Shown here: piece after piece, positions 26,311-33,298 of the stretch
Layout of the letters: each line of letters begins with the position of its first letter
Numbering within the stretch: the stretch's first letter is position 1
Assembly (NCBI GenBank): GCA_023460235.1
Contig: JAEWRE010000020.1
Span: forward strand, 1-60,292
Direction of reading: 5' to 3'
DNA from: Bacillota bacterium
GTDB taxonomy: Bacteria; Bacillota; Clostridia; TANB77; CAG-465
Length of the DNA: 60,292 bases
The notes under the pieces: model-generated
The model's input: only the letters and a program-made list of their open reading frames with translations
What the model was told of the DNA's origin: nothing
Databases searched by the model: none
Position numbers and translations under genes: made by a program

Positions 26311-26706
26311 TTATGAAACTTTTGATTTTTTATATCTAAATTTTGAAGGAACTTTGTTTAAAAGATTATTAGCAGCCTTTTCCAATAGTATACGGTCTGC
26401 GCGGAAGTTTTTTACTTCTTCCAAAGTCATTTCTTTTGAATTTTTGTTGAGACTAATTATTTTAAAGTAAGAGTTTCCTTTTTTAAAATTTGTAAGCATT
26501 ATGAAATCACCAATAGATAAATAAAAAATTTGGCAATTTCCTTTACGATCAGTATAACTTGATTTTTTTTCTTTACCTTTTTTGTTCAAAATAGTAATAG
26601 AATTTGCACCGCCAGCATATATTTTTTTTGCTGGTATGCCTTCAGGTGTGAAAAAAAATTCTCTTAAACTTGGTTTTTCTCTTTTGCAACTCCTATTTTT
26701 ACTCAT
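26311..26706 (-). CDS. Basic soluble protein of unknown function
   Basis: The start at 26706 is chosen because GGAGGAAAG lies a few bases upstream; a longer frame to 26784 has no ribosome site and would begin with implausible hydrophobic codons. The 131-residue protein is Lys/Arg-rich (K-N-R-S-C-K-R-E-K), with beta-like segments such as I-Y-A-G-G-A-N-S-I-T-I-L-N-K-K-G-K and F-I-M-L-T-N-F-K-K-G. I do not recognise the family. The basic charge would suit nucleic-acid binding, which is speculation. Confidence 0.6.
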   Translation of the reverse strand: MSKNRSCKREKPSLREFFFTPEGIPAKKIYAGGANSITILNKKGKEKKSSYTDRKGNCQIFYLSIGDFIMLTNFKKGNSYFKIISLNKNSKEMTLEEVKNFRADRILLEKAANNLLNKVPSKFRYKKSKVS

Positions 26707-26836
26707 AGGCTTTCCTCCATAGTTTTTTGGAATAATTATGTCGATTTCTATAAAGAGTATAGCAAACTTAACATAAAATGTCAAGTGAAAAGATATATAT
26801 ATAAATACATTTTTTGTGAAATATATATAAATGTTG

Positions 26837-26865
26837 TTGAAATATCATTTATTTTGTGATAACAT
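26837..26865 (+). promoter_or_regulatory. Sigma-A type promoter
   Basis: TTGAAA, 17-nt spacer, TAACAT, upstream of the GNAT gene at 26892. Confidence 0.5.
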
Positions 26866-26891
26866 AAAATAAGTGATAATTAGGTGGTTAT

Positions 26892-27455
26892 ATGAAAAGA
26901 ATTATAATAAGGAAAGCTTTATTAAGGGATCAAAGAGTAATAAATAAGTTAGTAACAAAATATATGGGAAGTCTTTGCAATTTTGAAGAAGAACCAAAAA
27001 GAAATAAAGCTATTCCATTTATGTATGTGTATAATTTGAATAAAGACTATATTAATGAAATTATTGATAGATTTTATTTAGCAGTTGATTCAGATACAAG
27101 TGAAATTATAGGGTGCTTTGGGCTTAAAGACGTTGATGGAGAAGAAAATTGCAAATCAATAATAATGGCTATAGAAGATGAATATAGAGGAATGGGAATA
27201 GGAACTAATCTGTTAAATAAGATATTAGAAGATTATAATGGAACCATAATATGCAATATTCCATTTGTTTTTTGTTATATTAAAGAAACAGAAGATTTTC
27301 TTATCAAGAACGGCTTTTCAAAAGTTAGAGACATAATGAAAATATATCAATGCAAGATTGGAAAAATATATTTACCATTTAAAGATGGTTATAGGTATTA
27401 TTATAATCCTCAAAGTGTTATGTATTATAGAAGCGAAAAAGGTAAATTGATCTAA
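26892..27455 (+). CDS. GNAT-family N-acetyltransferase
   Basis: The 187-residue protein carries the acetyl-CoA-binding motif A, E-Y-R-G-M-G-I-G-T-N-L-L, at about residues 98-109, preceded by the beta-4 strand S-I-I-M-A-I. The substrate is unknown. A TTAGGTGGTTAT ribosome site precedes the ATG. The C-terminus is Tyr-rich (G-Y-R-Y-Y-Y-N-P). It is monocistronic and ends before a small hairpin upstream of the SRP operon promoter. Confidence 0.8.
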   Translation: MKRIIIRKALLRDQRVINKLVTKYMGSLCNFEEEPKRNKAIPFMYVYNLNKDYINEIIDRFYLAVDSDTSEIIGCFGLKDVDGEENCKSIIMAIEDEYRGMGIGTNLLNKILEDYNGTIICNIPFVFCYIKETEDFLIKNGFSKVRDIMKIYQCKIGKIYLPFKDGYRYYYNPQSVMYYRSEKGKLI

Positions 27456-27518
27456 TAATTAATAACAAAGTATTGCTATTATAGTATAATAAGATTAGTA
27501 AGTTAAAAATAATTAGGT

Positions 27519-27549
27519 TAAAGAATTTTAAATATTCTTTGACTTTTTG
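27519..27549 (+). terminator. Weak terminator
   Basis: AAAGAAT / ATTCTTT stem followed by GACTTTTTGT. It abuts the promoter of the next operon. Confidence 0.5.
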
Positions 27550-27605
27550 TTGACAAAAATAGAATCATAATGTATAATAGAGTAAAGTAAAAAAACTTTA
27601 CTCTT
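27550..27605 (+). promoter_or_regulatory. Consensus promoter of the ylxM-ffh operon with start-site hairpin
   Basis: TTGACA (27550-27555), 17-nt spacer, TATAAT (27573-27578). Immediately after comes AGAGTAAAGT / ACTTTACTCT, a 10-bp inverted repeat with a 6-A loop, then TATTTTAA and the GGGTG ribosome site. The repeat spans the expected start site, so it could be a protein-binding operator or, if transcription starts early enough, a leader hairpin. Confidence 0.7.
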
Positions 27606-27623
27606 ATTTTAACGGGTGAAAAT

Positions 27624-27947
27624 ATGGATGAAGAAATAAAATTGGTAATGCTTTATGATGTTTATGGAAAGTTACTTACAAAAAGACAACAAGATATTTT
27701 TGAAGAATATCATTTATATAATCTTTCATTAAGAGAAATTGCTGATAATAAACAAATATCATATCAGGCCGTTAGAGATAGTATAAAAACTAGTGAAAAA
27801 ATGTTGCTTAATTTTGAAGAGATATTAAAACTATCTAATTTAAAACTTAAGGTAAAAGAAGTAATAAAATTAGTTAATAAAAATGAAGATTTAAATTTAC
27901 AAAAAGAAAAAATAAAAACAATTTTAGAAGATGAGGATGATATCTAA
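27624..27947 (+). CDS. ylxM: YlxM/p13 SRP-associated helix-turn-helix protein
   Basis: The 107-residue UPF0122-family protein has R-Q-Q-D-I-F-E-E-Y-H-L-Y-N-L-S-L-R-E-I-A and an HTH with S-Y-Q-A-V-R-D-S-I-K. In other bacteria YlxM associates with the signal-recognition particle and modulates its GTPase cycle. It is the first gene of the operon and overlaps ffh by one base. Length and context match the family. Confidence 0.9.
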   Translation: MDEEIKLVMLYDVYGKLLTKRQQDIFEEYHLYNLSLREIADNKQISYQAVRDSIKTSEKMLLNFEEILKLSNLKLKVKEVIKLVNKNEDLNLQKEKIKTILEDEDDI

Positions 27948-29272
27948 TGTTTGAAAATTTATCTGATAAGTTACAAGGAATAGTAAAAAAATTAAAAGGT
28001 CAAACTAGAATTACTGAAAAAGAGCTAGATTTAATGCTAAGAGAAGTAAAACTTGCATTACTTGAAGCTGATGTAAATTATAAAGTTGTAAAAGAATTTA
28101 TAAATACAATAAGAGAAAAATCACTTGGAGAGGCTGTAATGGAAAGTTTAACTCCAGGACAACAAGTTGTTAAAATTGTAAAAGATGAATTAACAAAGTT
28201 ACTTGGTGATTCTGAATCTAAGTTAAACATTTCATCTAACCCACCAACAGTGATTATGTTAGTCGGTCTTCAAGGTAGTGGTAAAACTACACTTTGTGGA
28301 AAACTTAGTAATTATCTTAGAAAAAGTGGTAAGAAACCTATGATGGTTGCTTGCGATGTATATAGACCAGCTGCAATAAAGCAATTACAAACTTTAGGTA
28401 GCAGTCTTAATATAGATGTGTACAGTGAGCAAGATAATAGTGATGTAGTTTCTATTGCAACAAATGGTATAAAATCAGCAAAATCTAAACTTTGTGATGT
28501 TGTAATAATTGATACTGCTGGTAGACTGCAAATTGATGAAGCACTAATGAATGAACTTGTTGAATTAAAAAAGAGTGTAAAACCTCATGAAATAATGCTT
28601 GTTGTAGATTCAATGACTGGACAAGAGGCTGTTAATGTTGCTGAAACATTTAATGAGACATTAGGAATTGATTCAATAACAATGTCAAAACTTGATTCGG
28701 ATTCACGTGGTGGTGCTGCATTATCTGTAAAAAGTATAACTAAAAAGCCTATTAAATTTGCTTCAATAGGTGAAAAATTAAGTGATTTAGAACCTTTTTA
28801 TCCTGATAGACTTGCTTCAAGAATACTTGGTATGGGTGATGTATTATCAATAATTGATAAGGCAGAAGCAGCATATGATGAAAAGCAAGCAATAGATCTT
28901 GAAAAGAAAATTAGAAAAAATGATTTTACACTTGATGACTACTTAGATACTATGAAAAAATTAAGAAAAATGGGCTCTTTCAAACAAATTCTTGGAATGC
29001 TTCCAGGTATTCCAAAGGAAATAAGAGATGTTGAGTTTGATGAAAAACAATTACTAAGAATAGATGCAATAATAACTTCAATGACAAAACAAGAAAGAAG
29101 AAATCCTAAAATATTAAATGCTTCAAGAAGAATAAGAATAGCTAAAGGTAGTGGAAATAAGGTTCAAGATATAAACAGATTTATGGATCAGTTTGAACAA
29201 ATGCAAAAGGCTATGAAGCAAATGATGAATTCAAAAGGCAAACTAGGTGGGATGAAGTTCCCAAATATATAG
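27947..29272 (+). CDS. ffh: Signal recognition particle protein Ffh
   Basis: A 441-residue SRP54 GTPase. N-domain helices occupy 1-85. The NG GTPase has G1 GLQGSGKTT near 104-112, a D-V-Y-R-P-A-A block, G3 D-T-A-G-R and G4 T-K-L-D-like S-K-L-D. The C-terminal M domain (~295-441) is methionine-rich (F-E-Q-M-Q-K-A-M-K-Q-M-M-N) and binds 4.5S RNA and signal peptides. It directs membrane-protein ribosomes to FtsY/SecYEG. It is translationally coupled to ylxM. Confidence 0.97.
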   Translation: MFENLSDKLQGIVKKLKGQTRITEKELDLMLREVKLALLEADVNYKVVKEFINTIREKSLGEAVMESLTPGQQVVKIVKDELTKLLGDSESKLNISSNPPTVIMLVGLQGSGKTTLCGKLSNYLRKSGKKPMMVACDVYRPAAIKQLQTLGSSLNIDVYSEQDNSDVVSIATNGIKSAKSKLCDVVIIDTAGRLQIDEALMNELVELKKSVKPHEIMLVVDSMTGQEAVNVAETFNETLGIDSITMSKLDSDSRGGAALSVKSITKKPIKFASIGEKLSDLEPFYPDRLASRILGMGDVLSIIDKAEAAYDEKQAIDLEKKIRKNDFTLDDYLDTMKKLRKMGSFKQILGMLPGIPKEIRDVEFDEKQLLRIDAIITSMTKQERRNPKILNASRRIRIAKGSGNKVQDINRFMDQFEQMQKAMKQMMNSKGKLGGMKFPNI

Positions 29273-29318
29273 ATAAGTAAAATAATTGATATATCACTGT
29301 AAGGAGGTGACTTAAGAA

Positions 29319-29555
29319 ATGGTAAAAATTAGATTAAGAAGAGATGGTGCTAAAAAGAGTCCATACTATACAATAGTTGTTGCAGATTCTAGATATCCTT
29401 CTGATGGAAGATTTATTGAGAAAGTAGGTACATACAATCCAATGGCTGAAGCAGGACAATTAGAGCTTGACAGTGAAAAAGTTAATGAATGGATAAAAAA
29501 AGGTGCAAAACCTACTGATACAGTAGCTGCACTTATAAAAAGAGCTGAAGGTTAA
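29319..29555 (+). CDS. rpsP: Ribosomal protein bS16
   Basis: The 78-residue sequence has the bS16 hallmark start V-K-I-R-L-R-R-D-G-A-K-K-S-P-Y-Y and R-F-I-E-K-V-G-T-Y-N-P. It is a component of the 30S body. It follows ffh by 46 nt with an AAGGAGGTGA ribosome site. Confidence 0.97.
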   Translation: MVKIRLRRDGAKKSPYYTIVVADSRYPSDGRFIEKVGTYNPMAEAGQLELDSEKVNEWIKKGAKPTDTVAALIKRAEG

Positions 29556-29573
29556 GTATAAGGAGGTAGTATT

Positions 29574-29813
29574 ATGTATAAAGAATTATTAGAATATATT
29601 GTAAAAAACCTTGTAGGACATCCAGAAGTGGTTGCTGTTGAGGAAGTAGAACAAGATTCTAAACTTGTACTAAAACTTAAAGTTGCAAAAGAAGATATGG
29701 GTAGAATAATTGGTAAAGAAGGTAGAATTATACGTTCTATCAGAGAAATTATCTACGCTTACTCAATAAAAAATTCACAAAAAGTTTTTGTTGAAGTTGA
29801 GGAGATTAAGTAG
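29574..29813 (+). CDS. khpA: KH-domain RNA-binding protein KhpA
   Basis: The 79-residue single KH domain has the GxxG loop in I-I-G-K-E-G-R-I. It lies in the conserved position between rpsP and rimM. KhpA pairs with KhpB (Jag) in RNA binding linked to cell division and envelope growth in Firmicutes. AAGGAGGTAGT ribosome site. Confidence 0.93.
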   Translation: MYKELLEYIVKNLVGHPEVVAVEEVEQDSKLVLKLKVAKEDMGRIIGKEGRIIRSIREIIYAYSIKNSQKVFVEVEEIK

Positions 29814-29816
29814 GCT

Positions 29817-30320
29817 ATGCAAAGTATTTTGATAGGTCAAATTTCAAGTGTTCATGGTATAAAAGGTGAGGTCAAAATTTACCCATACACTGATGACATG
29901 GAGAAATTTTCTAAACGTAAAGAATTATACATGGATGAAAGTTTAACTGAAAAGTTAAAAGTAAAATCAAGTAGAATTCATAAAAATATGCTTATAACAA
30001 AATTTGAAGGAATAGATACTGTAGAACAGGCTACTTCTTTAAAAGGCAAGAATGTATATATTGATAAAAATAAGTTAGAAAAACTAGAAGAAGATTGCTA
30101 TTATGTTGATGACTTAATTGGTATTAAGGTTATAGATATAATTAACAATGTTGAAATTGGTGAAATAACTTATGTATTTAACACTGGAGCAAATGATATA
30201 TATGAGGTAAATACTGTTGATGAAAAGAAAATATATTTACCAGCTATACATCAAGTTGTTAAAAGTGTGGATATATCAAATAAAAAAATGTATGTTGAAG
30301 TAATGGAAGGTTTAATATGA
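29817..30320 (+). CDS. rimM: 16S rRNA processing protein RimM
   Basis: The 167-residue protein has the N-terminal domain motif G-Q-I-S-S-V-H-G-I-K-G-E-V-K and a C-terminal PRC-barrel-like part (D-D-L-I-G-I-K-V ... I-Y-L-P-A-I). It assists 30S head maturation near bS19. It lies 3 nt after khpA and overlaps trmD by 4 nt (ATGA). Confidence 0.94.
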   Translation: MQSILIGQISSVHGIKGEVKIYPYTDDMEKFSKRKELYMDESLTEKLKVKSSRIHKNMLITKFEGIDTVEQATSLKGKNVYIDKNKLEKLEEDCYYVDDLIGIKVIDIINNVEIGEITYVFNTGANDIYEVNTVDEKKIYLPAIHQVVKSVDISNKKMYVEVMEGLI

Positions 30321-31051
30321 CAAGATTTATTGTGCTTACACTTTTTACTGATATGTTTGAAGGCTTTGTAAATAGTAGTATTATTAAAAGAGCAATAGAA
30401 AAAAATATAATTTCTATTGAAGTATTTGATATAAGACCATTTACAAAAGATAAACATAAAAGAGTAGATTTTCCGCCATATGGTGGTGGAAGTGGTATGG
30501 TAATTGCATGTCAACCTTTAAGTGATTCTATTGATTTTTCAATTGAAAGGCTAAAAAAATATAATTCAAATAGAGATATTCAAATTATATACATGTCTCC
30601 AAGAGGAAAATTATTAAATTATAATCTATGTAAAGAAATTTCAGAGAAAAATTGTGATTATGTATTAATTTGTGGTCATTACGAAGGTATTGACGAACGA
30701 ATTATAGAAGAATATAACATAACTGAAATTTCAATAGGAGATTATGTTTTAACAGGTGGAGAACTTGCATCACAAGTCTTTATGGATTCAGTGATAAGAT
30801 TAATACCTGGAACAATATCAGAAGAATCATTAAATGAAGAATCACATACAAGTAATTTATTAGAATACCCACAATATACTAAACCAGTTGAATTTAGGAA
30901 TAGAAAAGTTCCAGATATATTGCTTTCTGGTCACCATGAAAATATAAGAAAGTTTAGAAAAAATGAATCTATTAGAATTACTAATAAATATAGACCTGAT
31001 ATGATCAATAAAACAAATATTAATAACTCAAATGAAGGAGGGGAAAAATAA
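30317..31051 (+). CDS. trmD: tRNA (guanine-N1)-methyltransferase TrmD
   Basis: A 244-residue SPOUT-class enzyme that makes m1G37 in tRNAs, preventing +1 frameshifts. Family blocks include L-F-T-D-M-F-E-G-F, Y-G-G-G-S-G-M-V, C-G-H-Y-E-G-I-D-E-R, the knot-region I-G-D-Y-V-L-T-G-G-E and L-L-S-G-H-H-E. The start overlaps rimM by 4 nt and the stop overlaps the rplS start by one base. Confidence 0.97.
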   Translation: MTRFIVLTLFTDMFEGFVNSSIIKRAIEKNIISIEVFDIRPFTKDKHKRVDFPPYGGGSGMVIACQPLSDSIDFSIERLKKYNSNRDIQIIYMSPRGKLLNYNLCKEISEKNCDYVLICGHYEGIDERIIEEYNITEISIGDYVLTGGELASQVFMDSVIRLIPGTISEESLNEESHTSNLLEYPQYTKPVEFRNRKVPDILLSGHHENIRKFRKNESIRITNKYRPDMINKTNINNSNEGGEK

Positions 31052-31395
31052 TGGATATAATAAGAGCAATCGAACAAGAAAATATGAAAGAAACAGTTGA
31101 TAATTTCAATATTGGTGATACTGTAAACGTACACGTAAGAATCAAAGAAGGAAACAAAGAAAGAATTCAGATCTTTACTGGTACAGTTATAAAACGTCAA
31201 AATGCTGGATTAAACGAAACTTTCACAGTTAGAAAAATATCTAACTCTGTTGGAGTTGAAAGAACATTTGCTGTTCATTCACCAAAAATAGAAAAGATTG
31301 AAGTAACTAGAAATGGTAAAGTTAGACGTGCAAAATTATACTACCTAAGAGATAGAGTAGGTAAAGCAGCTAAGACTAAAGAAAAATTAAACTAA
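31051..31395 (+). CDS. rplS: Ribosomal protein bL19
   Basis: The 114-residue sequence has the bL19 pattern F-N-I-G-D-T-V-N-V-H-V-R, R-I-Q-I-F-T-G-T-V-I and R-A-K-L-Y-Y-L-R-D-R. It lies at the 30S-50S interface. AAGGAGGGG ribosome site. It is the last gene of the operon here; in many Firmicutes lepB/rbgA follow, but here an accessory block begins. Confidence 0.97.
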   Translation: MDIIRAIEQENMKETVDNFNIGDTVNVHVRIKEGNKERIQIFTGTVIKRQNAGLNETFTVRKISNSVGVERTFAVHSPKIEKIEVTRNGKVRRAKLYYLRDRVGKAAKTKEKLN

Positions 31396-31415
31396 TATAA
31401 AATATATATTAGTAT

Positions 31416-31452
31416 TGGCACAAATGAGTTTATATTTATTTGTGCCTTTTAT
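31416..31452 (+). terminator. Rho-independent terminator after rplS
   Basis: GGCACAAAT / ATTTGTGCC stem, 12-nt AT loop, TTTTATTTATT tail. Confidence 0.85.
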
Positions 31453-31505
31453 TTATTATTTTGATAGTGAAAAAAATATATAAATTTGTAGAGGAAATTA
31501 AATAA

Positions 31506-32255
31506 ATGAATGAGTATATAAATTTAACACCAGATAACATAGAAGATGAGCATTTATGTTGTATTATACGAAGCAAGAAAATTCACCAAGGTATTGAATC
31601 AAAAAGAAAATGGCTTTCTGAGAGATTAAAAGAGGGTCATACCTTTAGAAAGCTAAATGCAAAAGCAACAGTATTTATTGAATATGCACCACTTGAAAAA
31701 GCATGGGTACCAATAGTTGGAGATAATTATTATTATATATATTGTTTATGGGTTCTAGGTGATTATAAGGGTAAGGGCTATGGTAGAGAACTAATGGAAT
31801 ATTGTATCTGCGATGCTAAAGCAAATGGAAAATCTGGTATTTGTATGTTAGGTGCAACAAAGCAAAAGGCTTGGCTTACTGACCAAATATTTGCTAAAAG
31901 ATTTGGTTTTGAAAGTGTTGATACTACAGAGAATGGATATGAATTACTTGCACTTTCGTTTGACGGTACAAAACCGGGGTTTGCAAAATCTGCTAAGATA
32001 GAAGAAATCGAAAGTAAAGATTTAACAATATATTATGATATGCAATGTCCTTATGTTTACCAAACTATAGAAAGAATAAAAGAACATTGTGAAAAAAATA
32101 ATATTAGAACTAACTTAATAAAAATAGATTCAATTGAAAAAGCAAAAGAATTGCCCTGCGTTTTTAATAATTGGGCTGTATTTTATAATGGAAAATTTAA
32201 AACTGTTAATTTGTTAGATATTGCTAGTTTGGATAAAATAATAGAAAAAGAATAA
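31506..32255 (+). CDS. GNAT acetyltransferase with YoaP-type C-terminal domain
   Basis: The 249-residue protein has a GNAT domain (~1-155), with motif A as G-D-Y-K-G-K-G-Y-G-R-E-L. A YoaP-like domain (~165-249) follows, with thioredoxin-like I-Y-Y-D-M-Q-C-P-Y-V-Y-Q and P-C-V-F-N-N-W-A-V-F-Y-N-G. YoaP-type proteins are common in Firmicutes; the substrate is not known and the C-terminal part may mediate protein contact or thiol chemistry. First gene of the accessory stretch, with AGAGGAAATT as ribosome site. Confidence 0.82.
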   Translation: MNEYINLTPDNIEDEHLCCIIRSKKIHQGIESKRKWLSERLKEGHTFRKLNAKATVFIEYAPLEKAWVPIVGDNYYYIYCLWVLGDYKGKGYGRELMEYCICDAKANGKSGICMLGATKQKAWLTDQIFAKRFGFESVDTTENGYELLALSFDGTKPGFAKSAKIEEIESKDLTIYYDMQCPYVYQTIERIKEHCEKNNIRTNLIKIDSIEKAKELPCVFNNWAVFYNGKFKTVNLLDIASLDKIIEKE

Positions 32256-32407
32256 AAAATACAAGTATAATTTGCTTTAATATATAATCAGTAAATTAAG
32301 TGAAAATAAAATAACATCAAATTAGTTATACTGATTTTTTTAAATCTCATTAAAAATTATAGAGTAAATGTTTTCTAATCTTACTAATGAGATTGAAGTA
32401 TTAAACT

Positions 32408-32450
32408 AAAAAGTGATTTTTGCTAATAACATTAATCACTTTTTTATTTT
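32408..32450 (+). terminator. Rho-independent terminator
   Basis: AAAAAGTGAT / ATCACTTTTTT stem with a T tract; isolates the YoaP-type gene from the ABC operon. Confidence 0.75.
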
Positions 32451-32520
32451 TCGAAAAAGAATAAAATATAATTATTTTATTGATAACTGGAAACAGCAAC
32501 AATAACTAAAATTTTATCTA

Positions 32521-32555
32521 AATTATAATAAAAAATTATAATAAAAAATTATAAT
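32521..32555 (+). repeat. 13-bp AT-only tandem repeat, about 2.7 units
   Basis: AATTATAATAAAA repeats at 32521, 32534 and 32547 (partial), just upstream of the ABC operon promoter; it could bend DNA or be simple slippage. Confidence 0.6.
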
Positions 32556-32563
32556 TTTTTCAA

Positions 32564-32592
32564 TGTCACTTACTTGTCACTTGGTATATAAT
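32564..32592 (+). promoter_or_regulatory. Promoter with 11-bp-phased direct repeat before the ABC operon
   Basis: TGTCACTT at 32564-32571 and 32575-32582 are exactly 11 bp apart, followed by TATAAT at 32587-32592 (a second TATAAT at 32592-32597). This is the usual layout for activation by an OmpR/PhoB-type regulator, and the operon's own regulator is encoded downstream. Confidence 0.6.
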
Positions 32593-32624
32593 ATAATTTA
32601 ATTATATCGAAAGGAGAATTTAAA

Positions 32625-33296
32625 ATGGAAATTTTGAGAGTTGAGAATCTAACAAAAATTTATGGGAAGGACATTACAAAAGTAATTGCTTTAGATAATG
32701 TTTCATTTTCAGTAGAAAAAGGAGAATTTGTTGCAATTATTGGTGCCTCTGGCAGTGGTAAATCAACACTACTTCATTTACTTGGGGGAGTTGATAGACC
32801 AACAAGTGGAAAAGTTTTTATTAATGACAAAGATATTTATAGTTTTGATGATGATAAACTTGCAATTTTCAGAAGGAGACAAGTTGGACTTATTTATCAA
32901 TTTTATAATCTAATACCTATATTAAATGTAGAAGAAAATATTACTTTACCAATTGATTTAGATGATAAGCAACCAAATAAAGAATATCTAAATGAATTAA
33001 TAAATGTACTTGGATTACAAAATAGAATTAATCATTTGCCAAATGAATTATCAGGTGGGCAACAACAAAGAGTATCAATTGGTAGAGCAATGATAACAAA
33101 TCCTGCTATTATATTGGCTGATGAACCAACTGGAAATTTAGATACGAAATCAAGTGATGAAATAGTAGAATTGCTCAGAAAATCCAATAAAGATTATAAT
33201 CAAACAATAATTATGATTACCCATAATATGGAAATAGCAAAATATGCTGATAGAATCATAAAAATCGAAGATGGTAAAATAGTTAAGGAGGTATAG
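32625..33296 (+). CDS. ABC transporter ATPase, MacB/Bce-type
   Basis: The 223-residue nucleotide-binding protein has Walker A G-A-S-G-S-G-K-S-T, Q-loop Y-Q-F-Y-N-L-I-P, signature L-S-G-G-Q-Q-Q-R, Walker B I-I-L-A-D-E-P-T-G and the H-loop I-T-H-N. It powers the FtsX-type permease two bases downstream. Such pairs next to a two-component system commonly detoxify peptide antibiotics. AAAGGAGAATTTAAA ribosome site. Confidence 0.92.
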   Translation: MEILRVENLTKIYGKDITKVIALDNVSFSVEKGEFVAIIGASGSGKSTLLHLLGGVDRPTSGKVFINDKDIYSFDDDKLAIFRRRQVGLIYQFYNLIPILNVEENITLPIDLDDKQPNKEYLNELINVLGLQNRINHLPNELSGGQQQRVSIGRAMITNPAIILADEPTGNLDTKSSDEIVELLRKSNKDYNQTIIMITHNMEIAKYADRIIKIEDGKIVKEV

Positions 33297-33298
33297 TT

